Positions 42,639-50,259 of a DNA stretch of 64,000 nucleotides are shown here, in pieces. A model generated the notes under the pieces. The model was not told where the DNA came from. It saw only the letters and a program-made list of their open reading frames with translations, and searched no databases. The position numbers and the translations under genes are program-made. Position 1 is the stretch's first letter, and the number at the start of each line of letters is the position of its first letter. Source of the DNA: Pseudomonas saponiphila (lineage in GTDB: Bacteria > Pseudomonadota > Gammaproteobacteria > Pseudomonadales > Pseudomonadaceae); assembly GCF_900105185.1 (NCBI RefSeq), contig NZ_FNTJ01000001.1, positions 4,112,501-4,176,500 of the forward strand, given 5' to 3'.

Positions 42639-42669
42639 CCCAAAACGTAAGACTCCGAGACCTGACGAA

Positions 42670-43341
42670 ATGGATCACAGCAAAGCTATAGACAAAATCA
42701 AGAAGCTTCTGCGCCTGGCAGCAAGCGACAACCCCCACGAAGCCGCAGCGGCTATGCGCCAGGCGCGGGCCATGATGGAAAAATTCCGTATTGAAGAAGC
42801 TGATGTAGCGCTTTCGGACATCTTTGAATCGGCCTCACGCAGCGGCTCTAAGGTGAATCCTGTTCGCTGGGAGGCCAATCTGGCTGGCAGCGTAAAACGT
42901 GCGTATGCCTGCGAGTTGCTGTTCATGGCGGGCTTAGGTGAATGGCGGTTCATTGGTGAGTTTGCCGAGGTGGCCAGCTACACCATGACGCTGCTTCTCC
43001 GTCAGATCCGCCAGGCTCGGCGTGACTTCATCGCCGACAAACTCAAGCGCTGCAAGGCCGCAACCAAGACCAAACGGGCGGACGTATTCTGTGATGCCTG
43101 GGTCTATCAGGTGCGCAAGCAGGTGATGGCTTTCGCTGGCAATGACACACCATCCAGCGCCGCTTCGGCCTACATGCTCAAGCATCACCCGGATACAACA
43201 AAGGCAGACCCGAAGGACCGGAACACCGCAAAGCGGATGAGCAATCGGTCCGTGAGCGATGCCATGCACGGGATTCTCGCAGCGGCTGACGTACAGCTGA
43301 ACCACGGTGTGAAAGGACAAGAGCAGCAACGCCTCCACTGA
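42670..43341 (+). CDS. DUF2786 family phage protein
   Basis: This 223-residue protein has an N-terminal DUF2786 domain (KAIDKIKKLLRLAASDNPHE, then AMMEKFRIEEADV) and a larger C-terminal domain (ACELLFMAGLGEWRFIGEFA; basic RQIRQARRDFIADKLKRCKA). The DUF2786 family is common in phages and is of unknown role. The start lacks a strong ribosome-binding site. Its stop codon overlaps the second ribozyme. Confidence 0.8.
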   Translation: MDHSKAIDKIKKLLRLAASDNPHEAAAAMRQARAMMEKFRIEEADVALSDIFESASRSGSKVNPVRWEANLAGSVKRAYACELLFMAGLGEWRFIGEFAEVASYTMTLLLRQIRQARRDFIADKLKRCKAATKTKRADVFCDAWVYQVRKQVMAFAGNDTPSSAASAYMLKHHPDTTKADPKDRNTAKRMSNRSVSDAMHGILAAADVQLNHGVKGQEQQRLH

Positions 43342-43406
43342 GCGAAACCTCCCCGATGAACTGGGGCGGTCTGCCAGGCATGGTTGCCTGGTACTGATGA
43401 GCAGCC
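43335..43406 (+). ncRNA. Hammerhead ribozyme motif B (permuted form, open at stem II)
   Basis: GAAA (43344-43347); stem III CCTCCCC/GGGGCGG (six pairs, one U-C mismatch, loop GATGAACT); U and C17 (43370-43371); stem I TGCCAGGC/GCCTGGTA (8 bp, one G-U, loop ATGGTT); CTGATGA (43394-43400). Compared with motif A the stem sequences differ but still pair, while the core (CTGAGCGAAA and CTGATGAGCAGCC) is identical; this covariation supports an RNA structure. Cleavage is expected after 43371. It overlaps the DUF2786 stop and ends 4 bases before the next start codon. Confidence 0.8.
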
Positions 43407-43410
43407 ACAG

Positions 43411-43689
43411 ATGACAGACGAAACACCCCGGCAGCGTAAAGCCCGTTTGGCCCGTGAGCGCAAACGTGCCCAGCGCCTGCGGGACAAGGCCAAGAAACTG
43501 GCCATGGGTTCCAGCACGTTCAAGATGGAAGCGTACAAAGGCACACTGGCCGAGCTTGAACGTATCCGTATCGCCGGGGAGTTCGACGAAGCGGCGCACG
43601 CGCTGACGATGGTCATTCACGGAGCAGCCGAGTTGTCTCGCCGAGATCCGGCGGCATTCAGGGCATTGATTCAAGGGAGAACAAAGTGA
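43411..43689 (+). CDS. Small basic phage protein, unknown
   Basis: This 92-residue protein begins with a very basic helix (RQRKARLARERKRAQRLRDK) and so probably binds nucleic acid. It has no clear ribosome-binding site other than the GATGAG of the ribozyme's own 3' core, so ribozyme folding or cleavage could affect its translation. Confidence 0.65.
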   Translation: MTDETPRQRKARLARERKRAQRLRDKAKKLAMGSSTFKMEAYKGTLAELERIRIAGEFDEAAHALTMVIHGAAELSRRDPAAFRALIQGRTK

Positions 43690-44099
43690 GCAGACGAAAC
43701 CTGGATCTGAGCAAGATTCACATAGCAAAGAAGGACCTAGGGCTTGATGACGAAACCTATCGCGCGCTGCTGGTTCGCGTGGCCGGGGTCAGATCGGCAA
43801 AGGACCTAAGCCCGCGTCAAGCAGGCAAGGTGCTGGCCGAGTTTGAGCGGCTTGGCTGGAAGCCTTCCCCCGTCAAGACTGGTCGTAAGGCTCCGGTAGC
43901 AGCAGCGGGCAGAGCAAAATTAATCGGTAAGATTGAGGCGTTTCTCAGCGAGGCGAATCGTTCCTGGGCATATGCCGATGGCATGGCCCAGCGTATGTTC
44001 AAGGTCGAGCGTGTGGAATGGTTGGACCCTGAACAACTTCGCAAGATGGTTGCAGCATTGGCTTATGACGCCAAGCGCCACGGGAGAGCAGCACAATGA
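43686..44099 (+). CDS. gemA: GemA-like regulatory protein (Mu gp16 family)
   Basis: This 137-residue protein matches the gp16/GemA family (LSKIHIAKKDLGLDDETYRA; RSAKDLSPRQAGKVLAEFER; EAFLSEANRSWAYADGMAQR). In Mu, GemA affects host gene expression and DNA supercoiling. It starts at a GTG that overlaps the previous stop, with GGGAG upstream. Confidence 0.85.
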   Translation: MSRRNLDLSKIHIAKKDLGLDDETYRALLVRVAGVRSAKDLSPRQAGKVLAEFERLGWKPSPVKTGRKAPVAAAGRAKLIGKIEAFLSEANRSWAYADGMAQRMFKVERVEWLDPEQLRKMVAALAYDAKRHGRAAQ

Positions 44100-44533
44100 G
44101 CGGAGAACTATTTCCAGACGACAGCGACGAACTCGACTCCGCCAAAGTCCTGGCGCACATGAAGGACCCGACGGTCCTGGCCAGATGGGAGGGAGTACTC
44201 GGCGACATGGTTAGAGTGGCCGAAGCTGAATTGCGTAAGGCGTTAAATAATGACCCGCGCTCGACAGAGTTAGCACAGTTGGTCATCTATACCGTATGCG
44301 AACACCTGGGCGGCGGCGTGATGTACTTGCCTAGCGGTGCTCGACTAAAACGTGCCATGCGTGATGCTGACTTGTACAGGGATTGGCGTGACCACGGCAT
44401 TAAACCTGCCGATCTGGTTGGAAAATACAAGCTATCCAGCCCAACTGTTTATGACATTATCACCAGGCAACGGGCGCTGCACCGCAAAAACGAGCCCGAC
44501 CTGTTTGGATTTGGCGAAGATACTTTGCATTAG
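44096..44533 (+). CDS. mor: Mor/C-family transcription activator
   Basis: This 145-residue protein matches the Mor family: an N-terminal dimer region (TELAQLVIYTVCEHLGGGVM), YLPSGARLKRAMRDADLY, and a C-terminal helix-turn-helix (KPADLVGKYKLSSPTVYDII). Mu has two such genes, Mor and C. Only one is seen here, directly before the late region, so it may activate late transcription at the repeated element before the lysis and protease genes. It overlaps gemA by ATGA. Confidence 0.9.
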   Translation: MSGELFPDDSDELDSAKVLAHMKDPTVLARWEGVLGDMVRVAEAELRKALNNDPRSTELAQLVIYTVCEHLGGGVMYLPSGARLKRAMRDADLYRDWRDHGIKPADLVGKYKLSSPTVYDIITRQRALHRKNEPDLFGFGEDTLH

Positions 44534-44547
44534 CAAAAGGAATATAC

Positions 44548-45030
44548 ATGCGTTCAATTCTGCTTTGGCTATTTGTGATTTTCAGTACTCAGTCTTTTGC
44601 CGCTGATCTTGGGAATTATGATCATTTGATAGATGGTCTATCTGATTATCAATTTGATATGCGTCCGGCAGCACCTGGTAGAACCCCTGGTCTGGTGGGA
44701 AAGCAAAGGATGATGGGGATGACCAAGGATGAGAAGCCCCCATCAATGCTTGAAGTAATCGGGGTAAATCTGAATCGAGCTGTTGAAAAGGTAACCTTGG
44801 ACGTTTCTGTCACTGACGTGGAGAAGCAGCAAAGGAAGAGAGCGAAGTTAATCAAAGCTTTTGTTGACCTGCTCTTGCCGGAAGTACCGAACCGTAAAGA
44901 CTTGATCGTGCAGGCCATGGAGGCCGCCGTTCCTGACAAGACAGTAACGATGAATTTAGGAGAAAAACGACTTACTGTCCGACGCAGCATTACCACTAAC
45001 AGCTTTGTCTTCACCATTGAATCAACTTGA
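44548..45030 (+). CDS. Exported small protein, possible moron
   Basis: This 160-residue protein has a signal peptide (MRSILLWLFVIFSTQSFAAD) and a mature part with no recognised domain (VEKVTLDVSVTDVEKQQRKR). It is visibly more AT-rich than its neighbours and lies at the border between regulatory and late genes, with the late promoter element following. This pattern fits a moron gene expressed from the lysogen, perhaps affecting the host envelope. Confidence 0.65.
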   Translation: MRSILLWLFVIFSTQSFAADLGNYDHLIDGLSDYQFDMRPAAPGRTPGLVGKQRMMGMTKDEKPPSMLEVIGVNLNRAVEKVTLDVSVTDVEKQQRKRAKLIKAFVDLLLPEVPNRKDLIVQAMEAAVPDKTVTMNLGEKRLTVRRSITTNSFVFTIEST

Positions 45031-45066
45031 TTGTATCTAGTTACACACCTCTCACTGAGCAAGCTT

Positions 45067-45107
45067 AAAAACCTTAAGCCGCCCTGAAATTACAACTTTC
45101 CGCTTCT
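45067..45107 (+). promoter_or_regulatory. Late promoter-like element 1 (position of Mu Plys)
   Basis: AAAACCTTAAGCCGCCCTGA followed by AATTAC matches the element at 53977 at all but two of 26 positions. It stands 80 bases before the first late gene. Part of it forms a dyad GCTTAA-N5-TTAAGC (45063-45079), the size expected for a Mor/C-type dimer site. Confidence 0.7.
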
Positions 45108-45150
45108 TGCGCGAACCTGACCCCGTTATCCCCGACGGCAGGTTCGCACC

Positions 45151-45498
45151 ATGCGTTCAAATCCCGCTCCACCCAAAGTCTCACGGCCTCAATGGCCGCG
45201 CCAACATGCGCAGCTCATTCTTGCGGCTGGGAGTAACAACGCCCGTGCGGTGTTGTGGGCCAAGGTGCCAGCCGACTGGCTACCCATGGTCCAGGCGCAT
45301 GTAGAGCAGGGCGAAGAGCGCATCCGACAAGCAGTCAGCCAGCGAGAGAAGTTACGCCCCGCTGTAAGAACACACTCTGCACAGACCTTTGCCGACTACC
45401 GCGAGCCTGCTCGCGTGATCGGTAATCCCGTTGTCGCCGCGCAACATCTGGCCGCTTTACGGGCATCCATCCATCACCCACCGCGAGTAACCCAATGA
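45151..45498 (+). CDS. First late-operon protein, unknown
   Basis: This 115-residue basic protein (QLILAAGSNNARAVLWAKVP, DWLPMVQAHVEQGEERIRQA) is the first gene after the late promoter element and overlaps the holin-like gene by ATGA. I do not recognise it. Confidence 0.6.
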   Translation: MRSNPAPPKVSRPQWPRQHAQLILAAGSNNARAVLWAKVPADWLPMVQAHVEQGEERIRQAVSQREKLRPAVRTHSAQTFADYREPARVIGNPVVAAQHLAALRASIHHPPRVTQ

Positions 45499-45788
45499 CT
45501 CTTCCACTGCCGAAGCGGCGCCCGCGTGCGCCACGTATGACCGACTGGACGTTGATCACCATCGCCTTGCTGTTCTGCCTGGCCATCGTCGCCCCGACCA
45601 AGCTGCCGGTTGTCCTCTACAAATGCGGCCTGGTCACCCTGGGCGGCGTCCTGGGCTACTGGATTGACCGAGCATTGTTTCCCTACGCTCGGCCGAACCA
45701 GGTCCGCCGCTATGAACGCTCCATGGCCGGTGTCCGTCGTGCCCTGGTCGTGCTGGCTTGTGTGCTCGGCCTGACGCTGGGGCTCTGA
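45495..45788 (+). CDS. Holin-like membrane protein
   Basis: This 97-residue protein has a basic N-terminus and three hydrophobic segments (WTLITIALLFCLAIVAP; VVLYKCGLVTLGGVLGYWI; ALVVLACVLGLTLGL). Position just before the endolysin makes a holin role likely: inner-membrane lesions that trigger lysis. The start could also be the ATG at 45537. Confidence 0.75.
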   Translation: MTLPLPKRRPRAPRMTDWTLITIALLFCLAIVAPTKLPVVLYKCGLVTLGGVLGYWIDRALFPYARPNQVRRYERSMAGVRRALVVLACVLGLTLGL

Positions 45789-45790
45789 CG

Positions 45791-46414
45791 ATGCGGAAAA
45801 TCCTTCTATATATAGGTGCTGCATCGCTGGCTGGGCTCACCGCCTGCGCTCCTGCGCATGCCGAGATTCCAGCTCAGGCCGAACGCTACCGCCGTGACCT
45901 GACCCGTATCGCCCAGGCCGAGTGGGGCCTGGATGCTCCGGTGGCAACCTTCGCCGCTCAGATCCACCAGGAAAGCCGCTGGCGCTTCGATGCGAAATCT
46001 CCGGTCGGTGCGCAAGGCTTGGGCCAAGTGATGCCCTCGACCGCGACCTGGCTCGCCCAGACCTTCCCCAAGGCCCTTGGCAAGGTCGAGCCTTACAACC
46101 CGGTTTGGTCGATGCAGGCACTTGTCAGCTATGACCGTTGGCTGGCAAACCGCATTCAGGCCAGCAGCACCTGTGAACAGGCTGCGATGATTCTGTCGTC
46201 GTACAACGGCGGGCTGGGCTGGGTCATCCGTGACCGCAAGTTGGCATCGGCAAAGGGCGCCGATCCGCTGACCTGGTTCGATTCAGTCGAGCACCACAAC
46301 GCTGGTCGCTCGGCTGCCAACTTCCGGGAAAACCGCAATTACCCGCGCTTCATTCTCTGGCATTGGGAGCCCCTGTATGTCGATGCAGGCTGGGGCAAGG
46401 GGCTTTGCCGATGA
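45791..46414 (+). CDS. Endolysin, SLT-type lytic transglycosylase
   Basis: This 207-residue enzyme should cleave peptidoglycan with formation of 1,6-anhydro-muramic acid. Catalytic Glu61 is in HQESRWRF, followed by SPVGAQGLGQVMPSTATWLA and MILSSYNGGLGW, the SLT motifs. An N-terminal signal (LYIGAASLAGLTACAPAHA) suggests export by the host Sec system, possibly as a lipoprotein at Cys19. It corresponds in position to Mu lys (gp22). Confidence 0.9.
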   Translation: MRKILLYIGAASLAGLTACAPAHAEIPAQAERYRRDLTRIAQAEWGLDAPVATFAAQIHQESRWRFDAKSPVGAQGLGQVMPSTATWLAQTFPKALGKVEPYNPVWSMQALVSYDRWLANRIQASSTCEQAAMILSSYNGGLGWVIRDRKLASAKGADPLTWFDSVEHHNAGRSAANFRENRNYPRFILWHWEPLYVDAGWGKGLCR

Positions 46415-47046
46415 AAAGCCTACTCGGCTTCATCACTCCAGCGACTTGGTATGTGGCCGTCATCGCGGCTGTTGTATTGGGTCTGCACCTCAACTGGCAG
46501 GACGGTTACAGCGAAGGCCTTGCGAAAGCACAAGCTGAAGGTCAGACCGCTATTACCAACCTGCGCCTGGAGTATTCCGAAGAACAGCGGCGCATTGCAG
46601 ACGCGACCAGCGAGACGCTGAAACAGGCGAACGAAAAACTGAGGGCCGAACAAGAGCGAGGCAGCTTGCTTGTCACTCAGTTGGCCGACGCCAAAGAGGC
46701 CTTTCGTAAAAACACCGACACGCTAAACGGAGAGATTGCTCGTGTTACGACCCTATACCGCCGCACGCTCAAGTCAGCACCTGAGCCGTTGCCTGCTGCT
46801 GTGTTCACTGCTGGTTTTGTCCGCGTGTGGAACACAGCCAACGGCATCAGCGCCTCAGTGCCTTCCCAGCAAGCCGCCAGCGGAGCTGCTGCGCCGACCG
46901 ACGGAGCCGGAGCCGCTGACAGCCTCGACTCGGGCGTCACCCAGGCACTTGTCCTGGGCAACCAGGTCCGCAATGGCGAGTTGCACAGCACCTGCCGGGC
47001 TCAACTCAACCGCCTAATTGACTGGACCCTTAATGCAAGCAACTGA
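46411..47046 (+). CDS. Inner-membrane spanin (Rz-like)
   Basis: This 211-residue protein has an N-terminal transmembrane helix (WYVAVIAAVVLGLHLNW) and a long periplasmic coiled coil (LRLEYSEEQRRIADATSETL, then KQANEKLRAEQERGSLLV). This is the layout of an i-spanin that fuses inner and outer membranes at lysis. It overlaps the endolysin by ATGA and contains the embedded lipoprotein gene in another frame. Confidence 0.82.
   Translation: MKSLLGFITPATWYVAVIAAVVLGLHLNWQDGYSEGLAKAQAEGQTAITNLRLEYSEEQRRIADATSETLKQANEKLRAEQERGSLLVTQLADAKEAFRKNTDTLNGEIARVTTLYRRTLKSAPEPLPAAVFTAGFVRVWNTANGISASVPSQQAASGAAAPTDGAGAADSLDSGVTQALVLGNQVRNGELHSTCRAQLNRLIDWTLNASN
46742..47017 (+). CDS. Embedded outer-membrane spanin lipoprotein (Rz1-like)
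   Basis: In a second frame inside the i-spanin gene a GTG start encodes about 91 residues with a lipoprotein signal CLLLCSLLVLSACG (lipobox LSAC) and a proline-rich start of the mature part (PTASAPQCLPSKPPAELLRR, PTEPEPL). This is the classic nested Rz/Rz1 arrangement. A GGAG lies about 9 bases before the GTG; a TTG two codons earlier is possible. Confidence 0.8.
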   Translation: MLRPYTAARSSQHLSRCLLLCSLLVLSACGTQPTASAPQCLPSKPPAELLRRPTEPEPLTASTRASPRHLSWATRSAMASCTAPAGLNSTA

Positions 47047-47251
47047 CTTTGCCAGCCTCCTGGAGGCGAAGCACAACGAAACGTCTCTGGTGGCACATTT
47101 TGCACAACGTGAAGTATTGACCGGCCCTTCGGCCGAGTTTTGCACAGGCGAGGATTGCGACATGCCAATCCCTGAAGAGCGCCGCTTGGCCTTACCTGGT
47201 GTGCAGCTTTGCGCTCAATGCCAAACACATCGCGAAAAACGGAGACGCTGA
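47033..47251 (+). CDS. TraR/DksA-type zinc-finger protein
   Basis: This 72-residue protein ends in a C4 zinc finger CTGEDC...CAQC with PIPEERRLALPGVQL between, typical of the TraR/DksA family. Such short phage proteins can bind the secondary channel of RNA polymerase. It overlaps the i-spanin stop by 14 bases. Confidence 0.82.
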   Translation: MQATDFASLLEAKHNETSLVAHFAQREVLTGPSAEFCTGEDCDMPIPEERRLALPGVQLCAQCQTHREKRRR

Positions 47252-47562
47252 TGACGACGATTGAAATGCCTGCGTGGCAGTTGGTGAGCATCGCGGTCAC
47301 CATCCTGGGCGCCTTCGCCGGACTAGTTAAGGTCATGGTCATGCAGATGGAGCGCCGTCTCGATCAGCGCTTTGCAATCACGGACAAGGACAGCGAGCGC
47401 CTGAGGACATTGGAGATTTCCTTTGAACGGCTGCGGGGAGACATGCCAGTGCACTACGTGCGCCGGGAGGACTACGTGCGCGGCCAAACCGTGATTGAGG
47501 CCAAGCTCGATGCCTTGGCGCTCAAGCTGGAAACCGTCCAACTTAAAGGATTGAATCAATGA
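47251..47562 (+). CDS. DUF2730-type membrane-anchored protein (Mu gp25 position)
   Basis: This 103-residue protein has one N-terminal transmembrane helix (WQLVSIAVTILGAFAGLVKV) and a coiled-coil tail (LRTLEISFERLRGDMPVHYV, then VIEAKLDALALKLETVQL). The start overlaps the previous stop by one base and has GGAG upstream. Function unknown. Confidence 0.78.
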   Translation: MTTIEMPAWQLVSIAVTILGAFAGLVKVMVMQMERRLDQRFAITDKDSERLRTLEISFERLRGDMPVHYVRREDYVRGQTVIEAKLDALALKLETVQLKGLNQ

Positions 47563-47870
47563 ACATTGACGCTGCAAAGACGCGCCGGGAGTCCCTGCGC
47601 TGGTACATCATCAAGACCCTGGACACCTCACGCCCGATTGATCCGCATGAAGCGGTGGTGCTGGCGACCATTCAGGGTATCTATCCAGACTCCACCACCA
47701 TTGAACTTCGGCGCGAACTCGACTACCTGGCTGACCGCAGCCTGGTGACGTTGAACAAGCAACCTAACGGCGTGTGGATCTGCGGCTTGACCTACTACGG
47801 CGTCGACCTCGCCGAGTACACCATCCCATGCGACCCCGGCATTGCCCGCCCAGAAAAATACTGGAGCTGA
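47559..47870 (+). CDS. Mu gp26-like winged-helix protein
   Basis: This 103-residue protein (KTRRESLRWYIIKTLDTSRP; IELRRELDYLADRSLVTLNK) has a winged-helix-like pattern and sits at the position of Mu gp26, upstream of the small terminase gene. It overlaps its neighbour by ATGA. Confidence 0.75.
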   Translation: MNIDAAKTRRESLRWYIIKTLDTSRPIDPHEAVVLATIQGIYPDSTTIELRRELDYLADRSLVTLNKQPNGVWICGLTYYGVDLAEYTIPCDPGIARPEKYWS

Positions 47871-47873
47871 CCC

Positions 47874-48401
47874 ATGCCACCACGCAGCAAAGTCGCCAGT
47901 CTGCCCAAGGAGGTCAAGACCTGGCTCGATAAGGCCCTGGCCGATAACGGTTTCAGCGAGTACGAAACCCTCGCCGCTGAGCTATTGGCACGCGGCTTTT
48001 CGATCAGTCGGTCATCGCTCCAGCGGTACGGCCAGGACTTTGAGTCCAAACTCTCGGCCTTGAAGATGGCGAGCGAGCAGGCGCGCGCCGTGGTTGCTGC
48101 TGCACCGGACGAAGAAGGAGCGGTCAACGAGGCCCTTATGCGTTTGGTCCAGGAACACCTGTTCAAGGTACTGATGGCCGGTGCAGACCCCGAAGGGAAA
48201 AACAAGTTTGACCTGCCAAAGGTGGCCAAGGCTGTAGCTGAGCTGGGCAAAGCATCGGTGGTTCAGAAGAAGTGGCAAGCCGAGTGGCGAGAAAAAACAG
48301 AGGCAGCCGCAGCGCGTGTCGAGAAGATCGCTAAGAAAGGTGGCCTGACGGCAGAAACTGTTGACGAGATCCGCCGCGAGATCTTGGGGATGGCCTCATG
48401 A
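47874..48401 (+). CDS. Terminase small subunit (DUF3486, Mu gp27)
   Basis: This 175-residue protein matches DUF3486: N-terminal helix-turn-helix for DNA recognition (SLPKEVKTWLDKALADNGFS; ELLARGFSISRSSLQRYGQD) and a long helical C-terminus for oligomerisation. It recognises the phage left end for headful packaging. Confidence 0.87.
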   Translation: MPPRSKVASLPKEVKTWLDKALADNGFSEYETLAAELLARGFSISRSSLQRYGQDFESKLSALKMASEQARAVVAAAPDEEGAVNEALMRLVQEHLFKVLMAGADPEGKNKFDLPKVAKAVAELGKASVVQKKWQAEWREKTEAAAARVEKIAKKGGLTAETVDEIRREILGMAS

Positions 48402-48700
48402 ACTACTTCTTTGCCCTGATGATTTGCTTCGCCATGACCGGGTTATCAGCCAATGAAGAGAACGCTCGTTGGCTGCTGATATGCGATCTCAATGTGGCAC
48501 TTTATTTGGCACTGGCGTGGTTTCTTGACCTCTACAAGAAGCGCCGTAGCAAGGGCCTTCAGCAGTACGTCAATGTCATTGAAGTGCAATGTGATCATGC
48601 TGAACAGCTGCTGCGTGAAGTATGCCGTCATCCAGATACGCCGGACGGCCTGCGTGCAGAGATTCGTCAGGCTCTGAAACCTGCACCGAGGCACCCATGA
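48398..48700 (+). CDS. Small two-helix membrane protein between terminase genes
   Basis: This 100-residue protein has two hydrophobic segments (FFALMICFAMTGLSA; LLICDLNVALYLALAWFLDL) and a charged C-terminus. It overlaps both terminase genes by ATGA. It has no equivalent that I know in Mu; an inserted accessory gene is possible. Confidence 0.62.
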   Translation: MNYFFALMICFAMTGLSANEENARWLLICDLNVALYLALAWFLDLYKKRRSKGLQQYVNVIEVQCDHAEQLLREVCRHPDTPDGLRAEIRQALKPAPRHP

Positions 48701-50259
48701 GCAGCCGCCGCCCCCCTTTGGTACTGGACAACACGGCGAGCAACAGTGCGCCGCCAGTCCTGCTCGACTATCAGAAAGAATGGATTGGCATCCGCGCCCC
48801 GCTCAAGGTCGGCGAGAAGTCTCGCCGTATTGGCCTGACCTGGGCGGAAGCGGCAGACAACGTCTTGGTTGCCGCAGCGGAAAAGCCAGCCGGTGGCCAG
48901 ACTGTGTATTACCTGGGCTACAACCAGGACATGACGGTCGAGTACATCCAGGCCTGCGCCATGTGGTCGCGTGCATTCAACTACGCGGCTGGGGAGATCG
49001 AGGAAGGTATCTGGCCGGACAGCGACCCTGACAAGAACATCAAGACTTACACCATTGTCTTTCCCAGCGGGCACCGCATCGTGGCGCTGACCAGCCGACC
49101 GTCCAACCTGCGGGGCCGACAAGGTGTCGTCGTGATCGATGAAGCGGCGTTCCACCAGGACTTGGCCGAGCTGCTGAAAGCTGCTCTGGCGCTGCTGATC
49201 TGGGGCGGTGAAGTGCATGTCATCAGCACCCATGACGGTACGGAAAACGCCTTCAATGAGCTGATCAATGATATTCGTGCCGGTAAGCGCAAGGGTGAGC
49301 TGTTCCGTTGTGAGTTCCGAGATGCCGTGGCGGATGGCCTTTACCAGCGGGTCTGTCTGAGAAAGGGCATCGAGTACAAGGCCGAGGAAGAAGCGGCCTG
49401 GGTCCAGGACGTGTACGACTTCTACGGTGATGCTGCCGAGGAAGAGCTTGATTGCGTGCCGTCCCAGGGCGGCGGAGCCTTTCTGAGCTTGGCCCTGGTT
49501 GAGCAGCGCAGCAACCGCGAGGTGCCGGTGCTGCGCCTGGCCTATCCGCAGGGCTACGAGACCATCGCTGAACACCTGCGCCTGGCCGAGTCCCTGGAGT
49601 GGTGCGAAGAACACTTGCTCCCGCTGCTGTCGGCTATTCCATTGGACGTCCAGAGCTTCTATGGCATGGACTTCGGGCGAACCGGCGACCTTTCGGTCAT
49701 TTGGCCGCTGATCAAGGAGCAAAACTTACGCAAGCGCACACCCTTTGTGGTCGAGCTGCGCAACGTCCCGTTTAAGCAACAGGCGCAGATCAAGTTCTAC
49801 ATCCTTCGGCGCCTGCCCAACTTCCTCAAGGGGGCCGATGATGCCAGGGGCAACGGTTCGCAACTGTCGGAAGACACGGCCGTCGAGTTCGGTTTTAACC
49901 GTATCGAACGGGTGATGCTGACGGAGGGCTGGTATCGCGACAACATGCCGCCGTTCAAGGCCGCCCTGGAAGACGACACCTTCTGTGACATCCCGGCCGA
50001 TAAGGACGTGGTCAGCGACGTGCGCGCCTTTCGGATGGTTAAGGGCGTGGCCCGCATCCCGGAAAAGCGCACCAACGAAAAGGGCGAGAAGTCCGGCCCC
50101 AAGCGCCATGGCGACGCTGGTATTGCCGCTGTGCTGGCCGACTACGCCTCTCGACAAGAAATCGAGATCATCGAATATCACCGCGTCCGGCCCGCCGCAC
50201 AGCATGACCGCGAAATCAAGCTAGGCGCTGGCTGGCGTTCTCAGAAAGGCATTTGGTAA
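48697..50259 (+). CDS. Terminase large subunit (Mu gp28-like)
   Basis: This 520-residue packaging motor has an ATPase domain with an atypical Walker A around KVGEKSRRIGLTWAEA and Walker B VVVIDEAAFHQD, then ISTHDGTENAF as coupling motif. The C-terminal nuclease domain begins at about 330 with MDFGRTGDLSVIWPL. This is the Mu/phage terminase_6 type. The short start overlapping the preceding gene is used. Confidence 0.92.
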   Translation: MSSRRPPLVLDNTASNSAPPVLLDYQKEWIGIRAPLKVGEKSRRIGLTWAEAADNVLVAAAEKPAGGQTVYYLGYNQDMTVEYIQACAMWSRAFNYAAGEIEEGIWPDSDPDKNIKTYTIVFPSGHRIVALTSRPSNLRGRQGVVVIDEAAFHQDLAELLKAALALLIWGGEVHVISTHDGTENAFNELINDIRAGKRKGELFRCEFRDAVADGLYQRVCLRKGIEYKAEEEAAWVQDVYDFYGDAAEEELDCVPSQGGGAFLSLALVEQRSNREVPVLRLAYPQGYETIAEHLRLAESLEWCEEHLLPLLSAIPLDVQSFYGMDFGRTGDLSVIWPLIKEQNLRKRTPFVVELRNVPFKQQAQIKFYILRRLPNFLKGADDARGNGSQLSEDTAVEFGFNRIERVMLTEGWYRDNMPPFKAALEDDTFCDIPADKDVVSDVRAFRMVKGVARIPEKRTNEKGEKSGPKRHGDAGIAAVLADYASRQEIEIIEYHRVRPAAQHDREIKLGAGWRSQKGIW

